A DNA stretch of 17,336 nt from Deinococcus sp. (GTDB lineage Bacteria; Deinococcota; Deinococci; Deinococcales; Deinococcaceae), in NCBI RefSeq assembly GCF_025362455.1, contig NZ_JANYGJ010000231.1:1-17336 (forward strand), read 5' to 3'. The translations under genes were made by a program, and so were the position numbers. Position 1 is the stretch's first letter. Each line of letters starts with the position of its first letter. The notes beneath the pieces were generated by a model. It was not told the origin of the DNA, did no database searches, and worked only from the letters and a program-made list of their open reading frames with translations. This document shows positions 16,280 through 17,336 of this stretch, piece by piece.

Positions 16280-17336
16280 TGCCGACCCGCACCGAGCTGC
16301 TTCAGGGCGAATACCTGCGCCGCGAGGGCCACGAGGTCGGCAAATTCAGGTACTTCACGCCGGAGGGCAAGCCCTACCGCAGCAGGGCGGCCATCGAGCG
16401 CATCAATGCCCTGGCGGTGCCGCCCGCCTACGTGGACGTGTTTGTGAGCCCCGGTCCCGACGCCGAGGTGCAGGCCTTTGGCCGCGACGCCGCCGGGCGG
16501 CTCCAGTACCGCTATCACCCGGATTTCGTGCAGTCGGGCGCCCTGAAAAAGTGGCAACGCCTGACCCGCTTCGCCCACGCCCTGCCCGACCTGCGAACGG
16601 TGACGACCACGGACCTGCGGCTCAGCAGTGCGCAGGGTCTGCCCCGCCGCAAGGTGCTGGCGCTGATGACCCGGCTGCTGCACGTGGCCCGCTTCCGGGT
16701 GGGCAGCGACATCTACGCCCGGCAGCACCAGACGTTTGGCCTCTCGACCCTGCGCCAGCGGCATGTGCGAGTCGAGGGAAACACCGTCACCTTCGATTTC
16801 GTGGGCAAACATGCCGTGCAGCAGCACAAGACGGCGGTGGACCGGACGCTGGCGACCAACCTGGGCAAGCTGCTGGAGTTGCCCGGCCCCTGGCTGTTTC
16901 AGTCGGTGGACAGTACACCGGATGGGAACGTGCGCCGCCGCGTGCGGGCCAGCGACCTCAACGCCTACCTGCGCGAAGTGATCGGGCCGTTTACCGCCAA
17001 GGACTTCAGAACCTGGGGCGGCACGCTGCTGGCCGCCGAATTTCTGGCCGAACTGGGACCGCCGGACAGTGAGAAGGCCGCACGGCAGGCGCTCGTGGAC
17101 TGCGTGAAGTACGTCGCCGCCGACCTGGGCAACACGCCCGCCGTGACCAGGGCGAGCTACATCTGTCCGGTGATTTTCGACCGCTACCTGGAGGGCAAAA
17201 TTCTCGACGATTACGAGCCCCACGCCTCCCGCAGTGCCCTACCGGACGGCCTGACCCGCAGCGAGGCGGCGCTGGCGCGGATGCTGGCGAGCGAGAAGGC
17301 GCTCAGGAAAGGGAGCGCGGCGCTGAAGCGGGCGGC
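16279..17336 (+). CDS. DNA topoisomerase IB, poxvirus type (3' end beyond window)
   Basis: 352 residues are visible with no stop, so the gene is cut only by the window edge. It relaxes supercoils by transient nicking through a 3'-phosphotyrosine. The N-terminal domain (1-85) begins LLQGEYLRREGHEVGKFRYF and has the PPAYVDVFVSP strand. The catalytic domain has R140 in ARFRVGSD, K177 in FVGKHAV, R244 in KDFRTWGGT, N285 in LGNTPAVTRASY and the nucleophile Y294. This set matches the bacterial poxvirus-like TopIB, with Asn in place of the His of the eukaryotic enzyme. The visible part is already about as long as the known Deinococcus enzyme, so the stop should be near. The ATG at 16279 overlaps the ung stop by one base. 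Its co-expression with ung points to DNA repair or damage tolerance. Confidence 0.95.
   Translation, partial: MPTRTELLQGEYLRREGHEVGKFRYFTPEGKPYRSRAAIERINALAVPPAYVDVFVSPGPDAEVQAFGRDAAGRLQYRYHPDFVQSGALKKWQRLTRFAHALPDLRTVTTTDLRLSSAQGLPRRKVLALMTRLLHVARFRVGSDIYARQHQTFGLSTLRQRHVRVEGNTVTFDFVGKHAVQQHKTAVDRTLATNLGKLLELPGPWLFQSVDSTPDGNVRRRVRASDLNAYLREVIGPFTAKDFRTWGGTLLAAEFLAELGPPDSEKAARQALVDCVKYVAADLGNTPAVTRASYICPVIFDRYLEGKILDDYEPHASRSALPDGLTRSEAALARMLASEKALRKGSAALKRA

Overview
The window looks like a chromosomal segment of a Deinococcus species. The grounds are the very high G+C content, the gene content (XPB-type helicase with a DUF790/Bax1 nuclease, a ~1000-residue SNF2 protein with the bacterial SNF2-associated region, poxvirus-type topoisomerase IB behind family-1 uracil-DNA glycosylase), and a start architecture known from Deinococcus leaderless mRNAs: a TANNNT box followed by exactly 6 bases and then ATG. 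The genus is inferred from these features; no marker gene proves it. I see no tRNA, rRNA, CRISPR array, transposase or phage gene.

Layout. 1-1400: two tandem exported proteins that share a small two-cysteine domain (three copies in total), closed by a strong hairpin. 1467-1847: an unrecognised small acidic protein. 1855-2111: a gene-free stretch with an imperfect inverted repeat. 2112-4761: XPB-like helicase and Bax1-like nuclease, overlapping by 14 bases. 4762-5345: gene-free, with GC-rich hairpins, a strong G-quadruplex motif, and the prfC promoter and leader with an 8-codon leaderless reading frame. 5346-6935: prfC (release factor 3), then a minimal HAD-type protein. 7447-10514: a 19-codon reading frame overlapping the GTG start of a SNF2 ATPase. 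10515-10769: a repeat-rich spacer. 10770-12132: a lipoprotein and a nitroreductase, convergent with a two-TM membrane protein (12137-12628, minus), which is divergent from a GNAT acetyltransferase (12728-13231). 13308-15032: a cytosolic HtrA-like serine protease with an Arg/Gly-rich insert in its PDZ domain, and a LuxR-type regulator with a degenerate receiver. 15033-15535: gene-free and repeat-rich. 15536-17336: ung and topoisomerase IB, overlapping by one base; the topoisomerase runs off the window.

How the genes fit together. Five genes act on DNA: XPB-like helicase, Bax1-like nuclease, SNF2, UNG and TopIB. They lie in three separate transcription units. The helicase-nuclease pair and the ung-topIB pair each look translationally coupled. 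The protease and LuxR regulator probably form another unit. The gene-free stretches hold repeats of at least three kinds, and two of these recur at distant points within the window (7.3 kb with 15.0 kb; 10.6 kb with 15.2 kb), as expected of dispersed small non-coding repeats.

Most interesting for follow-up: the leaderless Pro-Pro-stop mini-ORF ahead of release factor 3, the RGG-type insert in the protease PDZ domain, the XPB-Bax1 module in a bacterium, the mini-ORF overlapping the SNF2 start, and a clamp-binding-like motif at the UNG N terminus.
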